A stretch of DNA of 44,280 nucleotides, from assembly GCA_004298115.1 (NCBI GenBank), contig SCRJ01000024.1:1-44280 (forward strand), in the 5' to 3' direction. How positions within the stretch are numbered: position 1 is the stretch's first letter; each line of letters starts with the position of its first letter. The notes beneath the pieces were generated by a model that was not told where the DNA came from, did no database searches, and was given only the letters and a program-made list of their open reading frames with translations. The position numbers and the translations under genes are program-made. Source of the DNA: Acidobacteriota bacterium (GTDB lineage: Bacteria; Acidobacteriota; Thermoanaerobaculia; Thermoanaerobaculales; Thermoanaerobaculaceae). Below, one piece after another: positions 19,141-27,587 of this stretch.

Positions 19141-20478
19141 ATGACGACTCTGGCCCGCAAGCTCCGCGCCTTCGACTACTTCGCACTCGGCTTCGGCAGC
19201 ATGATCGGCGCCGGGTGGCTGGTGGTGATGGACGACTGGCTCGGGCGCGGCGGCCCGGTGGGGGCGATGGTCGCGTTCGCGCTCGGCGGTGTGCTGTTGC
19301 TGCCGATCGGCTACGTCTACGGCCGGCTGGTGATCGCCATCCCCGACGCAGGCAGCGAGATCGCGTACACCGGGCGGGTGTTCCCGCGCGCCGTGAGCTT
19401 CGGCACGGGATGGATGATGACGCTGGCGTACCTCGTGGTCTGCCCGTGGGAAGCGATCGCGATCGGGCGGCTCGCTGGGTACGTCCTGCCCGCGATGAAC
19501 ACCCGCCCCCTGTACTCCGTGGCGGGGCAGCCGGTGTACCTCCCGCACCTCGTGCTGGGCCTCGCGCTGACCGCGGTTCTGACGCTGGTGAACGTGCGCG
19601 GCGTGCGACTTTCCGCCAGCGTGCAGTCGTGGGCGACGGCCGCCGTGCTGGTGTTGTTCGTGGTTTTCGCCGCGTTCGGCGCGGCGCGCGGGTCGGCCGC
19701 CAACTTCTCGCCGCCGTTCGCCGCCGGCGGGGCGCTGGTGTCGATCCTGCTGGTCCTGCAGATCGTGCCGTATTTCATGACCGGCTTCGAATCGATCCCC
19801 AAGTGCGTGGAGGAGGCGAGCCCCGGGGCGGGGGCGAAGAGTCTGTTCCGCGCCATCCTCGTCGCGCTGGGGGTGGGGACGCTGTTCTACGTCGCGGTGA
19901 TCGCCGTGGTGGCGTTCGTCTCGCCGTGGCAGGCGCTGCTCGGGGAGAGGTTCGCGACCGCGGTGGCGTTCGAGCGCGCGTTCCACGCGGGTTGGATCGT
20001 GGACCTCATCCTGACGACCGCCGTGATCTCGCTGCTCAAGGTGTTCAACGGGAACTTCATCGCCGCCAGCCGGCTGCTCTTTGCGATGGGGCGCGGCGGG
20101 TTGATCGACGAGCGCGCGGGGCGGGTGCACGCCGACTACCGGACGCCGTGGAACGCGGTGCTGTTCGTGGGTCTGGCGACGGCGGCGGGCGTGTTCCTCG
20201 GCGGCGCGGTGCTGGTGCCGATCGCCGAGGTCGGATCGCTGGCCGCGGTGATTGGGTGGCTCGCGAGCTGCGCCGCGTATCTCGTCGTCGCCGAGAACAG
20301 GAAGAGACGCGCGGTCGCGGGGATCGGGGTGCTGGTGACGCTCGCGCTGCTCGTGCTCAAGCTCCTGCCGACCGTACCCGGGCACTTCACGCGGTGGGAG
20401 TGGGTCGCGCTGGCTGCGTGGGCGGCGCTCGGGTTGGCGCTGCGCCTGTCGGGCCGACGGAGGCGGACCGAAGGATAG
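19141..20478 (+). CDS. APC-superfamily amino acid permease
   Basis: 445 residues with about twelve membrane helices. The N-terminal motif GFGSMIGAGWLVVMDDW (TM1) is the substrate-binding GSxxG-type kink of APC permeases; FMTGFESIPKCVEEA (TM6 region) and NGNFIAASRLLFAMGRGG (TM8) are also typical. It likely imports amino acids or amines with protons. ATG 19141 has no ribosome binding site. A TAAGAT box (19123-19128) ends 12 nt before it, so the leader would be about 6 nt or less. Confidence 0.9.
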   Translation: MTTLARKLRAFDYFALGFGSMIGAGWLVVMDDWLGRGGPVGAMVAFALGGVLLLPIGYVYGRLVIAIPDAGSEIAYTGRVFPRAVSFGTGWMMTLAYLVVCPWEAIAIGRLAGYVLPAMNTRPLYSVAGQPVYLPHLVLGLALTAVLTLVNVRGVRLSASVQSWATAAVLVLFVVFAAFGAARGSAANFSPPFAAGGALVSILLVLQIVPYFMTGFESIPKCVEEASPGAGAKSLFRAILVALGVGTLFYVAVIAVVAFVSPWQALLGERFATAVAFERAFHAGWIVDLILTTAVISLLKVFNGNFIAASRLLFAMGRGGLIDERAGRVHADYRTPWNAVLFVGLATAAGVFLGGAVLVPIAEVGSLAAVIGWLASCAAYLVVAENRKRRAVAGIGVLVTLALLVLKLLPTVPGHFTRWEWVALAAWAALGLALRLSGRRRRTEG

Positions 20479-20624
20479 AGACGCCGGATCGGGCACGTGT
20501 TCCCTGACACGCCCTCCTGACGGGCGGCGCAGCAGTCCCCATCCCAACAACGCAAGTCCGGCCCGAGATCCCTGATGCCGACCCGATCAGGTGCCTGGTA
20601 CCGAGCCCGTGTGGGCCTTGACGG

Positions 20625-22856
20625 CTACGCTCGGACGACCCTGTCCCGGCCCTCTTGCTTCGCCCGGTACATGGCCGCATCGGCGGCCCCCAGCAGCGCA
20701 TCCGGTCTCGCGCCATGGAGGGGAAAGGACGCGACCCCCACCGACACGGTGACGGGGCCGAGCGTCTCGCCGGCGTACGAAACCCGCACCGTCCTCAACT
20801 CCTCGGCCAGTTGGCCGGCGCGCTTCATCGCGTTGTCCAATGAGCACTCGGGGAGGATGATGACGAACTCCTCCCCCCCGTAGCGGCAAGCGACGTCGGC
20901 GCCGCGCATTCGCTGTTTGAGGAAGGCGGCGAGCGCGACGAGGACGGCGTCCCCGGCCGCATGGCCATGGAGGTCGTTGAACGTCTTGAAGCGATCGATG
21001 TCGAGCATCACCACGCCGATCGGTTCCTGCCTCCGTGCCGCCCGGGAAATCTCCTTCTGGAAGCTCTCTTCCATGTAGCGGCGGTTGAACAGCCCGGTCA
21101 AAGGGTCGCGAATGGACTGGACGCTGAGCTTTTCCCGGAGCCTGATGTTCGAGACGGACAGGGATAGCAGCTCGGACAACTCGAGCGCGACGTCCTTCAC
21201 GCCTCCGACCCAGTCCCGCACGTCGTCCGGACCCTCGGCCGAGTGTTTTCGGACATGCAGCAAGCCCAGGACCTCGCTCTTCGCCATCAGCGGCAGGCAG
21301 GCGTAGGCCGCACCAGGAGAGTGCCGCAGATGCCTGCAGATGAGCCCGCTCTGCATGTCATCCACGACGTACAACCCGCCGCGCGTCAAGCCCCAGCAGG
21401 CGTCCGGCGGGAAGACGCTGTCCTCGGCGTTGCCGGGCAGCCCTCCCCACGTGCCGGCGGCTTCCAGGTCCGTCGAGGACGGGCTCAGCAGGAACAGGGC
21501 GCCGGCCGTACCGGGGAAGAGGTGCTTCATCGACTGCGTGATGATCGGGGGGATCTCGTCGATCGTCGAACAGGACAGAAGGAAGCTCGCCATCGCTCGC
21601 AGATTCTCGTCCTGGACGCCCAGCTTCTCGAGCCGGGACACCACGCCGGCCAACGTGTCGTTGGCTTCCTGGAGGGCTTCCTCCGCCCGTTTCCTCTCGC
21701 TGGTGTCCCTGACGATCCCCAGCGCCCCCCACCGGCCTCTCAGGCTGATCGCCGAGAGCGAGAGCTCAACGGGGAAGTCGGTGCCGTCCTTTCTCAACCC
21801 GTGCAGTTCGGTGGTCTTTCCGACGGCGGCGCCCCTGCCCGTTCTCTGGAACTCTTCGAAGTGAGCGGCATGAGCCTGGCGGTACCGAAGGGGTGCGATC
21901 AGCTCATGCAGGTTCCTGCCCATGGCTTCATCTCTCGAGTAGCCGAACATCCTCTCGCTCGCCTCATTCCACGAGGTGATGTTGCCGTCGTTGTCGATCA
22001 CGATGATTCCGTCCAGAGCGGAGGCGACCCCGGTTCGGAATTGCTCCTCGCTCTCCCGGAGGGAGGCTTCCACCTTCCGCCGCTCCTCGAGCTCGTTGGT
22101 CAAGTCAACGTTGGCGCGGGTGAGAGTCGTCGTTCGATCCGCAACCCTCTCCTCCAGATTCCTGTTCAACGCCCGCAACTCCTCCTCCGCCCGTTGGATT
22201 CGACGGAAGTTGGCCTGCAGCGACCTGGTCCCTTGCACCGTGCTGACAAGCAAGATCAAGAGAACAGCGAGGAAGGCGCAGGCGCCGACGACCGTTTGCC
22301 GCTGAAAGGAGGCCAACGCCCTGGTCGCATGTTCCTCCAGCTCGGCGTTGATCGTCTCGATTCCCTTCCGGTAGACGTCCTTTTGGCTGCGGTAGGCCGT
22401 TCCGGCGAGGAGGTCGCCGGCCTCCTGGCGGTGCCCTTGACGAACCAGGAGAAACGCCCGTTGTTCCATCTCGACGAGTCTGGTGTTGGCGCTGTCCACG
22501 AACGCGGTCGCCTCGCCACCGAGAGCCTCGGATGTGAGCTCGTTGGCTCGCTTCAGCGCGGCGCTCAGCTTCTTCCCGAAGGCGAGATAGCGCTCTTCCC
22601 ACCGTAGATCGCCGGTGGCGGCCGCCATCGTGGCGGACATGGTCAGGGCCTCATCGTAGTAGACGAGTTCGGCACTGAGCCCCTGAACCGCCGTCAGGCG
22701 GGTCTGCAGCGACCGAAACCGCGAGTAGCGATTCCAGAGGAACCCGCCGAACACGATCAACAAGGCCATGGCGAGCACGAGGGAGAGTGGAAGCAAGGTC
22801 GACGGGGAGAACCGCCTGCCGTGGAATGGCGCCGAGTCGACTGAGGCGTTGTTCAT
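20625..22856 (-). CDS. Membrane PAS-GAF diguanylate cyclase
   Basis: 743 residues; makes cyclic di-GMP in response to an envelope or cytosolic signal. TM1 is about residues 19-42, a helical periplasmic sensor region covers 43-187, and TM2 is 188-208. A coiled coil follows (RAEEELRALNRNLEERV), then PAS (about 265-385, IIVIDNDGNITSWNEASERMFGYS), GAF (about 410-550) and GGDEF (about 575-743). The active-site signature is GGEEF (about 659-663). RGAD five residues before it is a complete RxxD inhibitory site, so product feedback is expected. DPLTGLFNRRYMEE starts the GGDEF domain. ATG 22856 and a TAGAAT promoter box upstream support the start. No partner phosphodiesterase is nearby. Confidence 0.93.
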   Translation of the reverse strand: MNNASVDSAPFHGRRFSPSTLLPLSLVLAMALLIVFGGFLWNRYSRFRSLQTRLTAVQGLSAELVYYDEALTMSATMAAATGDLRWEERYLAFGKKLSAALKRANELTSEALGGEATAFVDSANTRLVEMEQRAFLLVRQGHRQEAGDLLAGTAYRSQKDVYRKGIETINAELEEHATRALASFQRQTVVGACAFLAVLLILLVSTVQGTRSLQANFRRIQRAEEELRALNRNLEERVADRTTTLTRANVDLTNELEERRKVEASLRESEEQFRTGVASALDGIIVIDNDGNITSWNEASERMFGYSRDEAMGRNLHELIAPLRYRQAHAAHFEEFQRTGRGAAVGKTTELHGLRKDGTDFPVELSLSAISLRGRWGALGIVRDTSERKRAEEALQEANDTLAGVVSRLEKLGVQDENLRAMASFLLSCSTIDEIPPIITQSMKHLFPGTAGALFLLSPSSTDLEAAGTWGGLPGNAEDSVFPPDACWGLTRGGLYVVDDMQSGLICRHLRHSPGAAYACLPLMAKSEVLGLLHVRKHSAEGPDDVRDWVGGVKDVALELSELLSLSVSNIRLREKLSVQSIRDPLTGLFNRRYMEESFQKEISRAARRQEPIGVVMLDIDRFKTFNDLHGHAAGDAVLVALAAFLKQRMRGADVACRYGGEEFVIILPECSLDNAMKRAGQLAEELRTVRVSYAGETLGPVTVSVGVASFPLHGARPDALLGAADAAMYRAKQEGRDRVVRA

Positions 22857-23194
22857 GGTCCCTGGAAACGGACGGGATGAGGACGCGTGCCGGCACGTTG
22901 TGTTCGCATTGGTTCCCTCATTCTAACCCGGTGCGAGGAGAGACAAGGTCTCCGCGGGGCCGGCGCCGCCGCCTCGCGGACCTCACCAACGATCTCGCCT
23001 CGGAGGCGGTCGAGCGGGCCCAACCGCCGCGGGGCACGGGCGCGTGCCCGAGGTGCCCGCCAGGACGAAGCGCAATGGATGCGGAGCGACGCCACGCCCT
23101 GAGCGATCGGCCGATCGCCGGGGGTGGCGTCCGCGAGTCCCTCGGGGATCAGGCGCCTCAGGTCACCCGCGGGGGAGTGCGAAACGAGGTCCGG
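22857..23194. other. Intergenic gap with the diguanylate cyclase promoter
   Basis: Near the cyclase gene the minus strand carries CTTGTC (22942-22947), a 16-nt spacer and TAGAAT (22920-22925), a plausible promoter with a 5' UTR of about 55 nt. The remaining 250 nt are GC-rich and show no gene, RNA or repeat that I can support. Confidence 0.5.
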
Positions 23195-23668
23195 CTAATG
23201 GCGCCACACGATCGCCGGGTTGGGCGCCGGGGACGTCGTCACTGGGATCTGCACTTTGCTCCCGTAGCTAAAGGCGACGGTCTCGGTCGCGCCGCCGTTC
23301 CGACACGACGAGATGACGACGTCGTGGAATTCGTACTTCAAGGTACCCATCGAGAGGGTGACTGTGAGGATGTGCCGGCCCGTCGCGCACGCCTGCATGA
23401 GTTTTGGCGAGGACTTGTCGAGGCGCTTGACAATCGTGAACGAGTTGAGCGGGGTCCGGATCGAGCGGGCGGCGCGCGCCCCGACCGTCGGCCGGGAGAC
23501 GCCCCATGTGACGCTCAAAAACTGGATCTCGCTCCTGTGGTCCGCTTGGGTGCTTTCGCCGTCGATTCCGTCGATCTTGAGGAACAATCCTCCGGCGGCG
23601 GGCGCCGTTCCCGCGCCGACGAGCCCCGCAGCCAGAACGGCCACCGCCAAACCTGCGACACGCTTCAT
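23195..23668 (-). CDS. Signal-peptide-bearing Hcp-like protein
   Basis: 157 residues. A signal peptide (about 1-25, ending APAAG) precedes a domain that matches the Hcp/VgrG-tube-like family (PF05638 type): LFLKIDGIDGESTQADHRSEIQFLS, then FTIVKRLDKSSPKLMQACATG, ILTVTLSM and KYEFHDVVISSC. True type VI secretion Hcp has no signal peptide, and no T6SS genes are in view. This is therefore probably one of the exported orphan Hcp-like proteins of unknown role. ATG 23668 follows GGGGAGG. It is divergent from the ankyrin protein gene. Confidence 0.85.
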   Translation of the reverse strand: MKRVAGLAVAVLAAGLVGAGTAPAAGGLFLKIDGIDGESTQADHRSEIQFLSVTWGVSRPTVGARAARSIRTPLNSFTIVKRLDKSSPKLMQACATGRHILTVTLSMGTLKYEFHDVVISSCRNGGATETVAFSYGSKVQIPVTTSPAPNPAIVWRH

Positions 23669-23767
23669 GACGACCTCCCCGGCCCGAATGGGGCCTGATT
23701 CCGATCGCGGTCCCGGGAGGTCACGAACCCCCCCGGCGGTCGCCTCCGCCACTCACGCACGAAGTGT

Positions 23768-23784
23768 TTCTCGTATCGCGAGAA
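23768..23784. promoter_or_regulatory. Inverted repeat between divergent Hcp-like and ankyrin genes
   Basis: TTCTCG-N5-CGAGAA, a perfect 6-bp inverted repeat roughly midway between the two divergent starts (23668 and 23945). It is a candidate operator. No clear promoter hexamers could be fixed around it. Confidence 0.35.
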
Positions 23785-23944
23785 TCAGGATCCGAGAAGG
23801 CCTATTCCCGGCGGCGTGCGCGGCGCCTCGGGTCCCGGCGTGGCGGCGGGCTCGCCGGAACGATGCCGATCCGGCGCCGGAGGCTTGCGATCGCGGTGGG
23901 ACGGCTGGTAGAGTGCGCGCCACTTCACGAACCTCGGGGGGAGC

Positions 23945-24814
23945 ATGAAGACGATCGTTACAGGCACGCTCAACGTCACTGTCGTCGCGATCGCCGGCGC
24001 GCTGGTCGCCGGCGCCGCACTCGCCGTCGAGGTGGGGCATGCGAGCGGCACCGCGACGGTGGACGGCACGGCCGCGACGATGGCGTTTGCCGTCGCGACC
24101 ACCAAGGAAAACCTCTTCGACGAGTCCAAGCGGGACACGGTCGTCGTCATCACCGATCGCCCGCTGGGCGACACCGCGGCCGACGACGAGATCGGCCTGT
24201 CGCTGCGCGCCAGGCGCGGCGAGCTGTTCGTGCTCGCGCTCCGCCTCGATGGGACGAAGCTCGTCAACGTGGAGGTCAGCCACGCGGGCCTGGGCGGTGT
24301 CACCGTCCTCCCGGGAGTCTGGTTCGAGTACAGGCCGGCCAGGGCCGCGGCCGGGGCGGTCGCGGGCTCGCTCCGACTCGCGAAGCGCGACGACGACGGC
24401 CACTCGTACGCGTGCGCGGTGGAGTTCGCGGCCGGCCCCGCGGCCGCACCGCGTCGGGCCGAAGCCGAGGAGGCGCCGGCTGAGGTCCAACCCACGCCGA
24501 CGCTTCCGCCCGCCACGACAAGCACGCTCGATCAGAAGTCGTTCACCCCCCTCCTCGTCCAGGCGATGATGGACAAGGACGAGGAGCAGGCCGTCAAGCT
24601 CGTCAAACTCGGTGCCGACCCGAACGGCCGCGACCAGTACGGCACGCCGGTGCTCAACTGGGCCGTGATGATGTGCCAGCCGCGTGTGGTCAAGGCCCTC
24701 GTGGACGCCAGGGCCAGCCTCACGTACGAGCGCGCCCCGGGCTTGACCGTGCTCAAGGAGGCGGGGGCCTGCCCGGAGGCGGCCAAGATCCTGCGCGCCG
24801 CCGGAGCCCGCTGA
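23945..24814 (+). CDS. Exported protein with C-terminal ankyrin repeats
   Basis: 289 residues. A signal peptide (about 1-28, GAALAVE) leads into a beta-rich domain (about 30-155, ATVDGTAATMAFAVATTKENLF, VVVITDRPLG, NVEVSHAGLGGVTVLPGVWFEY). A Pro/Thr-rich linker follows (PTPTLPPATT), then about two ankyrin repeats (residues 198-289: FTPLLVQAMMDKDEEQAVKLVKLGADPNGRDQYGTPVLNWAV, then VVKALVDARASL). The repeats suggest protein binding in the periplasm. The N-terminal domain is not recognised. ATG 23945 follows GGGGGGAG. A strong separate promoter precedes the next gene, so the two are probably not one operon. Confidence 0.82.
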   Translation: MKTIVTGTLNVTVVAIAGALVAGAALAVEVGHASGTATVDGTAATMAFAVATTKENLFDESKRDTVVVITDRPLGDTAADDEIGLSLRARRGELFVLALRLDGTKLVNVEVSHAGLGGVTVLPGVWFEYRPARAAAGAVAGSLRLAKRDDDGHSYACAVEFAAGPAAAPRRAEAEEAPAEVQPTPTLPPATTSTLDQKSFTPLLVQAMMDKDEEQAVKLVKLGADPNGRDQYGTPVLNWAVMMCQPRVVKALVDARASLTYERAPGLTVLKEAGACPEAAKILRAAGAR

Positions 24815-24863
24815 GCGCGCCTGAGGCGCCCATCCCAGGCGAGGACGCCGGCCGGGGACTCTG

Positions 24864-24891
24864 TTGACACGCCCCGCGCCGCCGCTATCCT
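24864..24891 (+). promoter_or_regulatory. Promoter of the uORF-kinase transcript
   Basis: TTGACA (24864-24869), a 16-nt spacer and TATCCT (24886-24891). The ATG of the short upstream frame at 24899 lies 7 nt after the -10 box, so transcription should start at or within 1-2 nt of that ATG. Confidence 0.75.
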
Positions 24892-24898
24892 TGAGCGG

Positions 24899-24994
24899 AT
24901 GCCCTGGAGAGTCCAACCCCTCGGTCCGCGGGTGATGTCCGTCGTCCAGTCGCCGGCGGGCCCGGCTCCCGAACGGAACCGCGCGTCGGCGTGA
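24899..24994 (+). CDS. Candidate leaderless 31-codon upstream ORF overlapping the kinase start
   Basis: ATG 24899 opens a 31-residue frame (starts MPWRVQPLG, ends RNRASA) whose TGA (24992-24994) overlaps the GTG start of the kinase as GTGA. It has no ribosome binding site and would be the first codon of the mRNA. The kinase GTG also lacks one, so ribosomes finishing this frame could restart at the kinase. No family is recognisable; it may act only as a translational leader. Confidence 0.5.
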   Translation: MPWRVQPLGPRVMSVVQSPAGPAPERNRASA

Positions 24995-27552
24995 AGACCG
25001 GCGACCGGATCGGGCGCTTCGAGGTTCTCGGCGTGCTCGGAGCCGGCGGCATGGGGAGTCTCTGGCGAGCGCGCGACCCGAAGCTCGGGCGGGAAGTGGC
25101 GATCAAGCTGGTCGCCGAGCGTTTCTCGGACAGCCGCGAGCACCAGCTGCGTTTCGAGCAGGAGGCACGGGCGGCTTCCGCCCTCAACCACCCGAACATC
25201 ATCACGATCTACGACGTCGGCGAGCACGACGGGTTCCCATATATCGCGATGGAGCTGATCGAGGGACAGAACCTCCGGGACTTCGTCGCCGAACGGCCGC
25301 GGTCGATGCGGCGTCTCGTCGAGGTCGCCTGCCAGGTCGCCGACGGGCTCGCCGCCGCCCACGAGCAGGGGATCGTGCACCGCGACCTGAAGCCCGAGAA
25401 CGTCATGGTGACGCGCCGCGGGTTCGTGAAGATCCTCGACTTCGGCCTCGCCAAGCTGATGCCGTCCCGGGTCAGCTTCGACGAGACGACGGCCGAGTAC
25501 CAGCTCGCCACACAGGCCGGGATGGTCGTCGGCACGATCGGCTACATGTCTCCGGAGCAGGCACGGGGGTTGACGGTCGATTCCCGCTCCGACCAGTTCT
25601 CGTTCGGGACGATGCTGTTCGAGATGCTTGCAGGCCAGCGGCCGTTCGCCGGGGGCACGAACCTGGACACCCTGAGCGCGATCCTCGAGCGACAGCCGGA
25701 TGATCTCGTACGGCTGGACCCCAAGATACCGAGGGCGCTCGCGGACGTCGTCCAGCGTTGTCTCGCCAAGGACCCCGATGACCGGTTCGCCTCGACGCGC
25801 GAGCTCGCGCAGGCGCTCGCGCTGATCCGCGACACGATGACCGACCTGGGGACGGCGACGCCCGCGGCGGCCCGGCCGCGGCGGCGCATCGGACGGACCC
25901 GCGCGCTCGCGCTGCTCGCGGCCGCGGCCGCCGTGCTGGCGGTCGCCTGGTTCTGGCTCGGCCGCAGCCGGCCGGCCGGCGTCGGCCCGAGCGGCGCCGC
26001 GCGGCGGGTCGCCGTGCTGCCGTTCCGTGACCTGACCGGCACGCCGAAAGGGAACCTCATCGGCGAGGGCTTCGCGGAGACCGTGAGCGCTCGTCTCGGC
26101 TCGGACCGCGAGGTCGCGGTCCTCCCGGCGGCGGCGATCGACGAGACGAGCGACGATCTCGGCGCCGTGGTCCGCCGTACCGGGGCCCAGGCCGTCGTGC
26201 GCGGCTCGCTGCAGTTCGAGGGGGACCTGGTTCGCGCCACGTTCGCGGTCATCGAGGCGGACGGGGTGCAGCTCGCGGCGGGCAGGGTCGAAGGCTCCAC
26301 GGCGGGGCTGCTCGACCTCGAGGACGAGGTAGCGCGGCGCGCGGCGGCCGCGCTGGGCCTCTCGCCGGCCGCGACTCCCACGCGCGACGTGACGTCCGAA
26401 GTGTCGGCCGACCGCTTCCTCGAGGCGCTCGGGTACCTTCGGCGCTACGAAGACGAGGCGTCGGTGGACGCGGCCATCAAGATCCTGGAGGAGCTGGGCG
26501 GTTCGGCCCGGGTCCAGGCGGCGCTGGCGCGCGCCTACCTCGCCAAACGCTCCCTCACCGGGGACCGCGTGTGGGCGGAGCGCGCCATCGCCGCGGGGCG
26601 GCGAGCCGCCGCGCTCGATCCGGCGCTCGGGTCCGTGCGCGAGACCCGCGGCCGCATCGAGCTGCTGCTCGACCAACCGGCCAAGGCGGCCGCCGAGTTC
26701 CGGCTGGCGCTCGCGGCCGAACCGAACTCGGTCGAGGCCCAGCTCGGACTGGCCTCCGCCCTGGAGCGGCAGGGCCTCGCGCCCGAGGCCGAGGCGGCGT
26801 ATCGCCGGGCGATCGAGATCCAGCCGGCCTGGTGGTCGACCTACAGCCATCTGGGCGTCTTCCAGCTGCGGCGGGGTTCCTTCGCCGCGGCGCTCGAGAG
26901 CTTCCGGGCCGCGGTGCGTCTCTCGCCCGAGAACACGCGCGCGATCGGCAACCTGGGCATCGTGTACCAGCAGCTCGGTCGCTACGACGAGGCGATCACG
27001 GAGTATCGGCGCTCAATCGCGATCCGTCCCACCGCGTCCGCGCTCTCGAACCTCGGGACCTCTCTCTTCTTCCTCGCCCGCTACGACGAGGCGGCCAAGG
27101 CGTACGAGCGTGCCACCTCCCTGCAGCCCAAGAACGCCGTGCTCTGGCTCAACCTCGGCGACGCCCTGCGGTTGAGCGGCCGCGGCGGCGAGCGCACCGG
27201 CGCCGCGTACCGGCGCGCGATCGATCTGCTCCAGGCCGACCTCGCGCTGACGCCGCGCGACCCCGACCTGCGGACCAGCCTGGCGCTCGCACTGGCGTGG
27301 ACCGGGCAACGGGCCGCCGCCTTGAAGCAGGCCGCCGCCGCGCTCGCGCTCGACCCCGAGGGTCCCGACACGCTCTACCACGTCGCCCTCGTCCGGCTGG
27401 CCGGCGGGGACGTCGATTCCGCGCTCGATCTGTTCGCCCGCTCGATCGCGCGCGGCTACCCGGTGGCCGAGATGGACCACGACCCCGAGCTGGCGAGATT
27501 GAAACTGGATCACCGGTATGCGAAGATGAGGGCGAGCCAAGCGGCCCAATAG
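24991..27552 (+). CDS. Membrane Ser/Thr protein kinase with TolB-like and TPR domains
   Basis: 853 residues. A PknB-type kinase domain covers residues 8-275: glycine loop LGAGGMG (16-22), catalytic Lys39 in VAIKL, HRDLKPEN with Asp132, DFGLAK with Asp150, and GTIGYMSPEQARG in the P+1 loop. One membrane helix lies at about 305-325. A TolB/FlgO-like beta domain follows (RRVAVLPFRDLTGTPKGNLIGEGFAETVSARLG, about 335-430), then about eight TPRs to the end. It probably phosphorylates cytosolic targets; the part after the helix, including the TPRs, would face the periplasm. GTG 24991 is needed for the full glycine loop; it lacks a ribosome binding site and overlaps the upstream ORF stop. Confidence 0.93.
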   Translation: MKTGDRIGRFEVLGVLGAGGMGSLWRARDPKLGREVAIKLVAERFSDSREHQLRFEQEARAASALNHPNIITIYDVGEHDGFPYIAMELIEGQNLRDFVAERPRSMRRLVEVACQVADGLAAAHEQGIVHRDLKPENVMVTRRGFVKILDFGLAKLMPSRVSFDETTAEYQLATQAGMVVGTIGYMSPEQARGLTVDSRSDQFSFGTMLFEMLAGQRPFAGGTNLDTLSAILERQPDDLVRLDPKIPRALADVVQRCLAKDPDDRFASTRELAQALALIRDTMTDLGTATPAAARPRRRIGRTRALALLAAAAAVLAVAWFWLGRSRPAGVGPSGAARRVAVLPFRDLTGTPKGNLIGEGFAETVSARLGSDREVAVLPAAAIDETSDDLGAVVRRTGAQAVVRGSLQFEGDLVRATFAVIEADGVQLAAGRVEGSTAGLLDLEDEVARRAAAALGLSPAATPTRDVTSEVSADRFLEALGYLRRYEDEASVDAAIKILEELGGSARVQAALARAYLAKRSLTGDRVWAERAIAAGRRAAALDPALGSVRETRGRIELLLDQPAKAAAEFRLALAAEPNSVEAQLGLASALERQGLAPEAEAAYRRAIEIQPAWWSTYSHLGVFQLRRGSFAAALESFRAAVRLSPENTRAIGNLGIVYQQLGRYDEAITEYRRSIAIRPTASALSNLGTSLFFLARYDEAAKAYERATSLQPKNAVLWLNLGDALRLSGRGGERTGAAYRRAIDLLQADLALTPRDPDLRTSLALALAWTGQRAAALKQAAAALALDPEGPDTLYHVALVRLAGGDVDSALDLFARSIARGYPVAEMDHDPELARLKLDHRYAKMRASQAAQ

Positions 27553-27587
27553 AAGGCTCCGCGGAGCAATCCGCCATGGAGGCACAC

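Noticed and set aside
20500-20620. Small hairpins (GTGT/ACAC, CGCCC/GGGCG) after the APC permease gene
   Set aside because: Stems are only 4-5 bp and no T-run follows; expected by chance in this GC-rich DNA.
23195-23668. Part of a type VI secretion cluster
   Set aside because: No other T6SS component lies within view, and the protein has a signal peptide that true Hcp lacks.
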